From Bacilli bacterium (lineage in GTDB: Bacteria; Bacillota_I; Bacilli_A; ML615J-28; CAG-698): 7,602 bases of DNA. The DNA lies in assembly GCA_028693885.1 (NCBI GenBank), contig JAQUUM010000055.1, positions 1-7,602 on the forward strand, in the 5' to 3' direction. Both the position numbers and the translations under genes were made by a program. The first letter of the stretch is position 1. Each line of letters begins with the position of its first letter. The notes beneath the pieces are model-generated. The model searched no databases, had not been told where the DNA came from, and saw only the letters and a program-made list of their open reading frames with translations. This document shows positions 1 to 7,602 of the stretch, in pieces.

Positions 1-1933
<1,933 letters not shown>

Positions 1934-1950
1934 TAGAAAGGCTAAAAATT

Positions 1951-3063
1951 ATGGCCAAAAGAGATTATTATGAAATACTAGGTGTAAGTAAAAATGCTTC
2001 TGATGAAGAAATAAAAAAAGCCTATAGAAACTTAGCAAAAAAACATCATCCAGATGTAAGTAGCGATCCAAAAGCTTCTGAGATATTTAAAGAAGTAAAT
2101 GAAGCATATGAAGTATTAAAAGATCCTCAAAAAAGATCGCAATATGATCAATTTGGACATGAAGGACCTAAAATGAATGGTGGATTTGGAGCAGGATTTG
2201 AAGGCTTCGGTAACTTTGGAGGATTTGAAGACCTTTTCTCATCATTTTTTAGTGGTGGCAATAGAACAAGAAACAATTCAAACAGTTCTAAAAGAGGTAG
2301 AGATTTACGCGTTAACCTAATAATATCTTTTGAAGAAGCAGCTTTTGGTGTAGATAAAGAAGTTAGTATAACTAAATTAGATACTTGTAGTAATTGCAGT
2401 GGTACTGGCGCTGAATCAAAAAATGACGTTGAAACTTGTCAAAAATGTAGAGGTACTGGAAGAGTTGTAGGGACTCAAAACACAATTTTTGGTAAAATTC
2501 AAACTGAAATGAGTTGTCCCGAATGTAATGGAACTGGTAAAAAGATAAAAAGATTATGTAAAGTATGTAATGGAGCCGGTAGAGTTAAAAACACTTCTAA
2601 AATTAAAATTAAAATTCCCGCCGGTATTGATGATGGGCAAACCATTAGATATCAAAACTACGGTGAAGCCGGTCCAAACGGAGGCCCCAACGGAGATATG
2701 TTAATTAGTGTAGCTGTTCAAAAACATGAATTTTTTATTAGAGAAGGACTAAATATTTTTTTAGAATTACCAATAACATTTTCTCAAGCTGCATTGGGGG
2801 CAGAAATATCTGTTCCTACTATACATGGTAATGTAATCTTAAAAATTCCTGCTGGTACGCAAACTGGTGAGAAGTTTAGAATTACTGGTAAAGGTATTAA
2901 AAGTGAAAGAACTGGAACACAAGGTAATCAATATGTTATTGCAAATATAAAAACTCCAACAAAACTTTCAAACGAACAAAAGGAATTATTTTCTAAACTA
3001 TCTAAAACCGATGAAATGAGTGATAGTTTCTTTGCAAAATTTAAAAAATTTTTCAAATTTTAA
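1951..3063 (+). CDS. dnaJ: Co-chaperone DnaJ (Hsp40, type I)
   Basis: Delivers unfolded substrates to DnaK and stimulates its ATPase. The 370-residue protein has all parts of a type I Hsp40. The J domain (about 5-68) carries the catalytic HPD at 33-35 and ends in [11 protein letters not shown] Gly/Phe-rich linker spans about 69-104. Four zinc-binding CxxCxGxG repeats lie at C146/C149, C163/C166, C189/C192 and C203/C206; the last ends NGAG. The C-terminal substrate-binding beta domains follow, with IPAGIDDGQ and the HEFFIREG motif. All eight zinc cysteines are present, so it should fold normally. An AGAAAGG ribosome binding site at 1935-1941, 9 nt before the ATG, supports the start. The protein ends in a Lys/Phe-rich tail. 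It is the last gene of the chaperone operon: a hairpin terminator begins 3 nt after its stop codon. Confidence 0.98.
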   Translation: MAKRDYYEILGVSKNASDEEIKKAYRNLAKKHHPDVSSDPKASEIFKEVNEAYEVLKDPQKRSQYDQFGHEGPKMNGGFGAGFEGFGNFGGFEDLFSSFFSGGNRTRNNSNSSKRGRDLRVNLIISFEEAAFGVDKEVSITKLDTCSNCSGTGAESKNDVETCQKCRGTGRVVGTQNTIFGKIQTEMSCPECNGTGKKIKRLCKVCNGAGRVKNTSKIKIKIPAGIDDGQTIRYQNYGEAGPNGGPNGDMLISVAVQKHEFFIREGLNIFLELPITFSQAALGAEISVPTIHGNVILKIPAGTQTGEKFRITGKGIKSERTGTQGNQYVIANIKTPTKLSNEQKELFSKLSKTDEMSDSFFAKFKKFFKF

Positions 3064-3066
3064 TTG

Positions 3067-3095
3067 ATAAGCTCAGAAATGAGCTTATTTATTTT
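3067..3095 (+). terminator. Rho-independent terminator after dnaJ
   Basis: ATAAGCTCA (3067-3075) and TGAGCTTAT (3080-3088) form a perfect 9-bp stem around a GAAA tetraloop, a stable GNRA-type loop. A T-rich run, TTATTTTT-like with one A (3089-3095), follows on the + strand. There is no good T-tract on the other side, so it should act on + strand transcripts only. It ends the grpE-dnaK-dnaJ operon 3 nt past the dnaJ stop. The T-tract is interrupted by an A, so some read-through into rsmE is possible. Confidence 0.88.
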
Positions 3096-3097
3096 GA

Positions 3098-3126
3098 TTG
3101 AAAAAAATCATTATTTAAGGTATAAT
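3098..3126 (+). promoter_or_regulatory. Predicted vegetative (sigma-A type) promoter of rsmE-mtaB-cshB
   Basis: TTGAAA at 3098-3103 (one mismatch to TTGACA), a spacer of exactly 17 nt, and a perfect TATAAT at 3121-3126. Transcription would start near 3133, leaving a leader of only about 15 nt before the rsmE ATG at 3148, with room for just the ribosome binding site. In AT-rich DNA chance matches occur, but the spacing, quality and place right after a terminator make this convincing. No operator or CIRCE element is seen in the 84-nt gap. Confidence 0.8.
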
Positions 3127-3135
3127 AATATAGAT

Positions 3136-3142
3136 AGAGAGG
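3136..3142 (+). promoter_or_regulatory. Ribosome binding site of rsmE
   Basis: AGAGAGG lies 5 nt before ATG 3148. It decides the start: an upstream in-frame TTG at 3064 would give 28 more residues, but that stretch is the terminator and promoter, has no ribosome binding site, and the family begins at MQRYF. Confidence 0.8.
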
Positions 3143-3147
3143 TTGTT

Positions 3148-3894
3148 ATGCAAAGATATTTTATAAATGAAGAAGATTTTTTTGAAACTTATGCTTATAT
3201 AAATGGGCAAGATTTTCATCATATAAAAAACGTTATGCGAATGAAAGAAAATGATAATGTTAGTATAATTGTTAATTCAAATGAATATTTTTGTAAAATT
3301 GAAAAAATTGAAAAAAATACTGTAAAAGTATCGATTATTAAAAAAATTATAAATAATAATGAATTACAGGTAAAAATAACAATTGCGCACGGATTAGTAA
3401 GAAGAGAAAAAATGGAGTCAGTTGTAAAAACCATTTCTGAAATAGGAGCATATGCATATTACCCAGTTATAATGCAGAGATCAAACATAAAACTAGATAA
3501 AGATAAAGATTTTAAGATGGATAGATGTAAAATTATTGCAAAAGAAGCCTCTGAATTAGCTAATAGAGTTGAAATAACGAAGGTTTTCCAACCCATATCA
3601 TTTACTCAGCTTCTTGCAAAGTCGGTATTTTTTGATCTTTGCTTAGTTGCATATGAAAATGAGAATAAATATGATTCTTTCAAAAAAAGTTTAGATGAAT
3701 TTTCAGGGAAAAATATTTTAATGGTAATTGGTCCTGAGGGTGGAATTGATGAAAAAGAAATTATTGCTTTTAAAAACAGTAATTTTAAATTTGTAAGTCT
3801 AGGTAAAAGAATTTTAAGTACTATTACAGCTCCTGTCGTTGCTACCAGCATATTGTCTTTTTATTTTGAAAACGGAGAAAAAAATGAATATTAA
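3148..3894 (+). CDS. rsmE: 16S rRNA (uracil1498-N3)-methyltransferase RsmE
   Basis: A SPOUT-class methyltransferase that uses S-adenosylmethionine to methylate N3 of U1498 in 16S rRNA, in the assembled small subunit. From ATG 3148 the protein has 248 residues, the normal family length. The N-terminal PUA-like RNA-binding domain starts MQRYF and contains HHIKNVMRM (24-32). The SPOUT domain has HGLVRREKMESVVKTISEIG (81-100; family pattern near KGDKME..IQKxTELG), RSNIK (111-115) and the intact IGPEGG (194-199). Three places differ from the usual pattern: LGKRILSTITA (218-228) where most members have RILRTETA, RREKME for KGDKME, and Cys127 where RW is usual. Fold and function are still the best call, but catalytic efficiency is uncertain. 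It is first in a unit with mtaB, which starts 11 nt before the rsmE stop. In many Bacillota prmA precedes this gene; here it does not. Confidence 0.9.
   Translation: MQRYFINEEDFFETYAYINGQDFHHIKNVMRMKENDNVSIIVNSNEYFCKIEKIEKNTVKVSIIKKIINNNELQVKITIAHGLVRREKMESVVKTISEIGAYAYYPVIMQRSNIKLDKDKDFKMDRCKIIAKEASELANRVEITKVFQPISFTQLLAKSVFFDLCLVAYENENKYDSFKKSLDEFSGKNILMVIGPEGGIDEKEIIAFKNSNFKFVSLGKRILSTITAPVVATSILSFYFENGEKNEY
3874..3877 (+). promoter_or_regulatory. Ribosome binding site of mtaB, inside the rsmE end
   Basis: GGAG, 6 nt before ATG 3884. It lies within the last rsmE codons and chooses this ATG over in-frame upstream positions back to 3839 that would overlap rsmE further and add residues not typical of MtaB. 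Confidence 0.75.
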
Positions 3895-5191
3895 TTATTG
3901 CTCTATTGGTTGTAAAGTTAATCAATATGAATGTGAAGCTTTAATAAATCTTTTTTTAGAAAATGGTTTTGTTTTCAATGATTGTCAATCAGATAATGAT
4001 GTTTTTTTAATAAATACTTGCTCTGTTACAAATACTTCTGAAATGAAGAGTAGAAAAATGATCAGGCAAATTGCAAGAAATAATCCTAATGCTGTTATTG
4101 TGGTTATGGGATGTTATTCACAAATAAAAACTGAAGAAATTGAAAAAATAGATGAAGTTGATTTAATTTTTGGAACTTCAAATAGAGTTGCTATATTTCA
4201 AGAAGTTAAAAATTTATTGGAAAATAAAAAAACTTCTAGAAAAAAAGTTGCGGACGTAAAAGATTTTATAGAATATGAAAATTTAGAAATTGATAAATTC
4301 TTAGATAAAACTAGAGCATTTGTAAAAATAGAAGATGGTTGTGAAAATTTTTGTAGTTATTGTATTATACCTTATACCAGAGGAAAGATAAAGAGTCGTA
4401 ATCCTGAAAATGTAATTAAAGAAATTAAAAAAATAGTTCAAAATGGCGTAAAAGAAATAGTATTAACTGGAATAAATATTGGATGCTATGGAGTTGACTT
4501 AGAAAATTTTTCATTAGAAACTCTTATTGAACGTATTATAACTGAAGTAAAAGGAGATTATAGATTACGAATTTCTTCTATAGAAATTACAAAAATTACT
4601 GATTCTTTAATAAAATTAATGGCAATCTATCCCCAAAAAATATGTAAACATCTACATATACCTCTTCAGTCAGGTAATGATAGAATTTTAGATTTAATGA
4701 ATAGAAAGTATAATTTTGAGTTTTACTTTAATAAAATTATTAATATCAGAAAAATTTTACCTGATATTAATATTACTACTGATATAATAATAGGATTCCC
4801 AACTGAAACAAACGAAGAATTTAAAGACACCTATGATAAAACAGCTTTATTAGCTTTTGGCGAAATACATGTATTTACTTTTTCAAATAGAGAGGGGACA
4901 AAAGCCTCTTTAATCGAAAGCAATATTCCAGCAAGTGTTTTAAAAGAAAGATCAAAAAAATTAATTAATTTATCTAAAAAAATGGCTTTAGATTATAGAA
5001 AAAAATCTATTGGTAAAATATATGATGTACTAATCGAAAAAATTGATGGAAAAAATTGTTTTGGGCATACTGAAAACTATTTATTTGTTCAATTTAAAAA
5101 TATATGTTTTGATGTTAATCAAGTTGTAAAAGTAGTTATTAATGAAGCGACTTATCCAATATCAATAGGAGAATATTATGAAGTTCAATGA
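3884..5191 (+). CDS. mtaB: tRNA (N6-threonylcarbamoyladenosine37-C2)-methylthiotransferase MtaB
   Basis: A radical-SAM enzyme that adds a methylthio group to t6A at position 37 of ANN-decoding tRNAs, giving ms2t6A, which steadies codon reading. From ATG 3884 it has 435 residues, the normal length. The N-terminal methylthiotransferase domain holds the three auxiliary-cluster cysteines C10 (in GCKVNQYE, the sequence that separates MtaB from MiaB and RimO), C46 (NTCSVT) and C77 (MGCYSQ). The radical-SAM cluster is C153-x3-C157-x2-C160 in DGCENFCSYCIIPYTRGK. HLHIPLQSG (256-264) and GFPTET follow, and a C-terminal TRAM RNA-binding domain spans about 375-435. All six iron-sulfur cysteines are present. 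It overlaps rsmE by 11 nt and cshB by 14 nt. The stop is TGA (5189-5191); if UGA were read as Trp the protein would gain only about 15 residues past a complete TRAM domain, so a real stop is more likely. Confidence 0.95.
   Translation: MNINYCSIGCKVNQYECEALINLFLENGFVFNDCQSDNDVFLINTCSVTNTSEMKSRKMIRQIARNNPNAVIVVMGCYSQIKTEEIEKIDEVDLIFGTSNRVAIFQEVKNLLENKKTSRKKVADVKDFIEYENLEIDKFLDKTRAFVKIEDGCENFCSYCIIPYTRGKIKSRNPENVIKEIKKIVQNGVKEIVLTGINIGCYGVDLENFSLETLIERIITEVKGDYRLRISSIEITKITDSLIKLMAIYPQKICKHLHIPLQSGNDRILDLMNRKYNFEFYFNKIINIRKILPDINITTDIIIGFPTETNEEFKDTYDKTALLAFGEIHVFTFSNREGTKASLIESNIPASVLKERSKKLINLSKKMALDYRKKSIGKIYDVLIEKIDGKNCFGHTENYLFVQFKNICFDVNQVVKVVINEATYPISIGEYYEVQ
5167..5171 (+). promoter_or_regulatory. 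Ribosome binding site of cshB, inside the mtaB end
   Basis: AGGAG, 6 nt before ATG 5178, within the last mtaB codons. It fixes the cshB start and implies translation coupled to mtaB. Confidence 0.82.
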
Positions 5192-6509
5192 ACTAAATTT
5201 AAAAAGCAAAGTGATCAGAGCGTTAGAAAATATTAATTTTTTCGAAATGACAGAAATACAGGAAAAAATAATCCCTAAAGCATTAAAAGATCTTAGTTTG
5301 ATTGGTAAGAGCGAAACAGGTAGTGGTAAAACTCATGCATATTTAATACCTATATTAGATAAAAACATTGATGATTTAGAGGAAGTTCAATCATTAATTG
5401 TAGTTCCAACCAGAGAATTAGCAATACAAATTTTTAATGAAATTCAGAAATTGATTAAAGGTTATGAAGTTAAACCTTATATTAAAGCATTTATAGGTGG
5501 CTCTGATAGAATTAATGAAATTAATGAGTTGAATAAAAAAATACCTAATGTTATTATTGGAACAATTGGTAAATTAAAAGATTTTATTAATGATAATAAT
5601 TTAATTAATATTTATACTAGTAAAATACTGGTTATTGATGAAGCTGATATGGTTTTTGAAAATGATAATATTGAATCTTTAGATTTAATTTTGTCTAGAA
5701 TGGCTAAAGATATACAAATATTAATATTTTCTGCAACTATTTCAAAACAAATTATAGGGTTTACCAATAAATATTTCAAGAAAATCGAAACTATAGATTT
5801 GGTAAAAAATAAAATATCAAAAAATGAAATCGAACATCTGTTTATTCCAGTTAAGAATTTAAATAAACTTGATTTGCTATATAATTTGATATCAACGATC
5901 AATCCATACCTAGCTATTATTTTTGCTAATACAAAAGAAGAAGTAAATAATGTTTTTAATTATCTAGTTTCTAGAAAAATTAATGCAATTTTATTGACAG
6001 GTGATTTAGAATCCAGAGAGAGAAGGAAACTTTTAAAAAAAATTAAATCTGGTGAATTCCAGTTTTTAGTAGCAAGTGATATTGCTTCTCGTGGAATTGA
6101 TATAGAAGGTGTTTCTCACGTAATTAATTATGAACTGCCAAACGATATTGATTTTTATATACATAGAACCGGTAGAACAGCTAGATATGATTCTAAAGGT
6201 ACTGCAATATCTTTATATGATTTTTCAGATGATGTATATATAAAAAAATTAAATGAAAAAAAATTAAAGTGTATATTTAAAATTATAAAAGACGGTGTTT
6301 TGGTTGATGCAAAAAATCTTTTTAAATCTAACGAGAAGGTTAAAAAAATAGAAAGTGACGTACACAATAAATATCCAGTTGGAAAAAAAATAAAACCTAA
6401 TTATAAAAAGAAGCGAATGACTTTAATCAATAAAGAAATAAGAAAAGGCAAAAGTCAAATAATAAGTAAAAAATATAATGCTATTAAAAACAAAAAAGAT
6501 ACTGATTAA
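5178..6509 (+). CDS. cshB: DEAD-box ATP-dependent RNA helicase, CshB type
   Basis: Unwinds short RNA duplexes using ATP; CshB proteins of Bacillota act in ribosome assembly and cold adaptation. The 443-residue protein is close to the 438 or so of Bacillus CshB. In order: Q motif with Q28 (FFEMTEIQEKIIP), Walker A SETGSGKT (45-52), PTRELA (77-82), GG (107-108), DEAD (154-157), SAT (185-187), FANTK (249-253), SRGID (304-308) and HRTGRTAR (329-336). As I recall the Bacillus CshB sequence, EHLFIPVKN, NPYLAIIFANTK, GVSHVINYELPNDIDFY and the basic tail around KKIKPNYKKK resemble it closely, which separates it from CshA and DeaD. There is no separate C-terminal RNA-binding fold, only the Lys-rich tail from about 385. 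Motif Ib is TIGK (129-132) rather than TPGR. It is the last gene of the rsmE unit. Its final codons form the left arm of the terminator at 6488-6552. Confidence 0.9.
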   Translation: MKFNELNLKSKVIRALENINFFEMTEIQEKIIPKALKDLSLIGKSETGSGKTHAYLIPILDKNIDDLEEVQSLIVVPTRELAIQIFNEIQKLIKGYEVKPYIKAFIGGSDRINEINELNKKIPNVIIGTIGKLKDFINDNNLINIYTSKILVIDEADMVFENDNIESLDLILSRMAKDIQILIFSATISKQIIGFTNKYFKKIETIDLVKNKISKNEIEHLFIPVKNLNKLDLLYNLISTINPYLAIIFANTKEEVNNVFNYLVSRKINAILLTGDLESRERRKLLKKIKSGEFQFLVASDIASRGIDIEGVSHVINYELPNDIDFYIHRTGRTARYDSKGTAISLYDFSDDVYIKKLNEKKLKCIFKIIKDGVLVDAKNLFKSNEKVKKIESDVHNKYPVGKKIKPNYKKKRMTLINKEIRKGKSQIISKKYNAIKNKKDTD

Positions 6510-6552
6510 TGAATAAATACATATTCATTAAAAATGAGTATCTTTTTTGTTT
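6488..6552. terminator. Bidirectional hairpin terminator between cshB and ispG
   Basis: The outer arms 6488-6503 and 6537-6552 are exact reverse complements over 16 bp. An inner 10-bp stem, TTAATGAATA (6506-6515) with TATTCATTAA (6522-6531), closes on a 6-nt loop (6516-6521), with a 2-by-5 nt internal loop between stems. The core GATACT/AGTATC is flanked by A6 (6492-6497) and T6 (6543-6548), so either strand reads as a stem then a U-run, the layout of a bidirectional terminator. It includes the last codons of both genes, and the two TAA stop codons pair with each other. The GC content of the stem is low, so strength is uncertain. Confidence 0.82.
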
Positions 6553-7602
6553 CTTGTTAAGTCTAAAATTTCTTTTTTTAAAGTATCTTCAATTAGGTCT
6601 GTAGAAAGTTTTTGAATAATCTTACCTTTTTTAAATAAGACAGCACAATCATTTCCTCCGGCAATTCCAACATCAGCTTCTTTTGCTTCGCCTGGACCAT
6701 TTACAACACATCCCATTATAGCGACTTTTATATTTGATTTAGGAAGGGTGTCTAAAAATTTTTCTATGTTATCAACAATTTTTAGCATATTATATTGCGT
6801 TCGCCCGCAAGTAGGACAACTTATTAATTTATAGCCATCTATTAAATTCATGTTTTTTAAAATCTCTTTTGCAACTTTAACTTCATATATTGGATCGTTA
6901 GACAAAGAAACTCGTATAGTATCCCCAATTCCTAATCTTAAAACTGAAAACAAGCCTATTGTAGACTTCACACACCCATTGATTAAGGGGCCAGATTCAG
7001 TAACGCCTAAGTGTAAAGGGTATGGGAAAATCTTACTAGCTTTTTCATATGTTTCTATTGTTTGTTCAACATTAGATGATTTTAGTGAAATTATTATGTC
7101 ATAAAAATCTAGAGATTCTAAAATTTGAACGTGTTTTTTGGCACTCTCTATCATCGCGTCACTAATTGAAATACTATCAATATTAGTTTGTATTTTTTCT
7201 AATGAACCTGAGTTTACTCCTATTCGTATGGGAATACCTTTTTCTTTGCACTTTTCAACAAGAATTTTTACTCGTGAAATATCACCTATGTTCCCTGGGT
7301 TTATTCTTAATTTATCAATACCATTTTCTATTGCTATTAATGCTAATTTATAGTCAAAATGTATATCAGCTACTAAAGGAATCGAGATATTTTTTTTAAT
7401 TTCTTTAATAGCGTTAGCATCCATTTCGTCTAGCACAGCAACCCTAACTATATCGCAACCAAATAATTCTAGTTGCTTTATTTGTTTAATAGTTTCTATT
7501 ATATTTTTAGTAGGTGTAGTAGTCATACTTTGAATAGATATAGGATTACCGCCTCCGACTAATACATTTCCTACTTTCACAACTCTAGTGTTGTCTCTTA
7601 AC
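6528..7602 (-). CDS. ispG: 4-hydroxy-3-methylbut-2-en-1-yl diphosphate synthase IspG (5' partial)
   Basis: Reductively converts the cyclic diphosphate MEcPP to HMBPP, the penultimate step of the MEP isoprenoid pathway, using a [4Fe-4S] cluster; cytoplasmic. 357 residues are visible. The cluster ligands of bacterial IspG are all present: C262 and C265 in SCPTCGRTQYN, C298 in MGCVVNGPGEA and E305. Other signatures are NPISIQSMT near the N-terminus, ADIHFDYKLAL, KLRINPGNIGD, IRIGVNSGSL and HLGVTESG. It is the short two-domain bacterial form. The GTG at 7580 is not the start: the frame stays open to the edge, and its translation there, LRDNTRVVKVGNV, matches the usual IspG start (xRxxTRxVKVGNV). 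So only a few N-terminal codons are beyond the window. It converges on cshB with 18 nt between stop codons and shares the terminator hairpin. Its promoter is outside the window. Confidence 0.96.
   Translation of the reverse strand, partial: LRDNTRVVKVGNVLVGGGNPISIQSMTTTPTKNIIETIKQIKQLELFGCDIVRVAVLDEMDANAIKEIKKNISIPLVADIHFDYKLALIAIENGIDKLRINPGNIGDISRVKILVEKCKEKGIPIRIGVNSGSLEKIQTNIDSISISDAMIESAKKHVQILESLDFYDIIISLKSSNVEQTIETYEKASKIFPYPLHLGVTESGPLINGCVKSTIGLFSVLRLGIGDTIRVSLSNDPIYEVKVAKEILKNMNLIDGYKLISCPTCGRTQYNMLKIVDNIEKFLDTLPKSNIKVAIMGCVVNGPGEAKEADVGIAGGNDCAVLFKKGKIIQKLSTDLIEDTLKKEILDLTRNKKDTHF

Noticed and set aside
3067..3088. The inverted repeat after dnaJ as a CIRCE/HrcA operator
   Set aside because: CIRCE is TTAGCACTC-N9-GAGTGCTAA; this repeat differs in sequence, has a 4-nt loop and a T-rich tail, and so is a terminator.
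3064..3147. An N-terminal extension of rsmE from a TTG at 3064
   Set aside because: It would translate through the terminator hairpin and promoter, has no ribosome binding site, and the family begins at the MQRYF that follows ATG 3148.
3839..3883. An N-terminal extension of mtaB upstream of ATG 3884
   Set aside because: It would deepen the overlap with rsmE, lies before a good GGAG site, and adds residues before the conserved N-terminus containing GCKVNQYE.
6850..7399. Several short + strand ORFs inside ispG
   Set aside because: They lie opposite a clear, conserved ispG frame, have no recognisable domains and no convincing ribosome binding sites; they are antisense shadows.
7578..7580. GTG on the - strand as the ispG start
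   Set aside because: The frame stays open to the window edge and the upstream codons (LRDNTRV) match the conserved IspG N-terminus, so this GTG is an internal Val.

Overview
The window is an AT-rich, tightly packed stretch of bacterial housekeeping genes. It most resembles a low-GC Bacillota lineage, possibly a reduced-genome or Mollicutes-adjacent Bacilli. Four things point that way. The order grpE-dnaK-dnaJ then rsmE-mtaB is that of the Bacillota heat-shock locus. DnaK lacks the N-terminal insert of about 24 residues found in proteobacterial DnaK. The helicase matches the Bacillus CshB type from end to end. Arginine is mostly AGA and lysine is abundant. The standard code fits: every ORF is full length with UGA not used internally, and mtaB ends on UGA at its expected length. 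The exact taxon cannot be fixed from this sequence alone.

Layout. Positions 1-3063 are the end of a chaperone operon: the grpE 3' end, dnaK (start inside the grpE end) and dnaJ. A hairpin terminator (3067-3095) closes it. Within three bases a near-consensus vegetative promoter (TTGAAA-N17-TATAAT, 3098-3126) starts a second unit, rsmE-mtaB-cshB, whose genes overlap by 11 and 14 nt. This unit runs to a long hairpin at 6488-6552, where it meets ispG coming the other way. ispG runs off the right edge and lacks only its first few codons. No stretch longer than 84 nt is without a gene.

How the genes work together. GrpE, DnaK and DnaJ form the Hsp70 folding cycle. RsmE (16S rRNA m3U1498), MtaB (ms2t6A37 of tRNA) and CshB (DEAD-box RNA helicase) form a compact RNA maturation unit. 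IspG is the penultimate enzyme of the MEP isoprenoid pathway, so the organism probably makes isoprenoids by that route. prmA, which commonly sits between dnaJ and rsmE in Bacillota, is absent here.

I found no previously undescribed system. The points most worth a second look are the shared palindrome that forms both converging gene ends and pairs their stop codons, the altered cofactor-knot motif of RsmE, and the complete absence of tryptophan from about 2,500 encoded residues.
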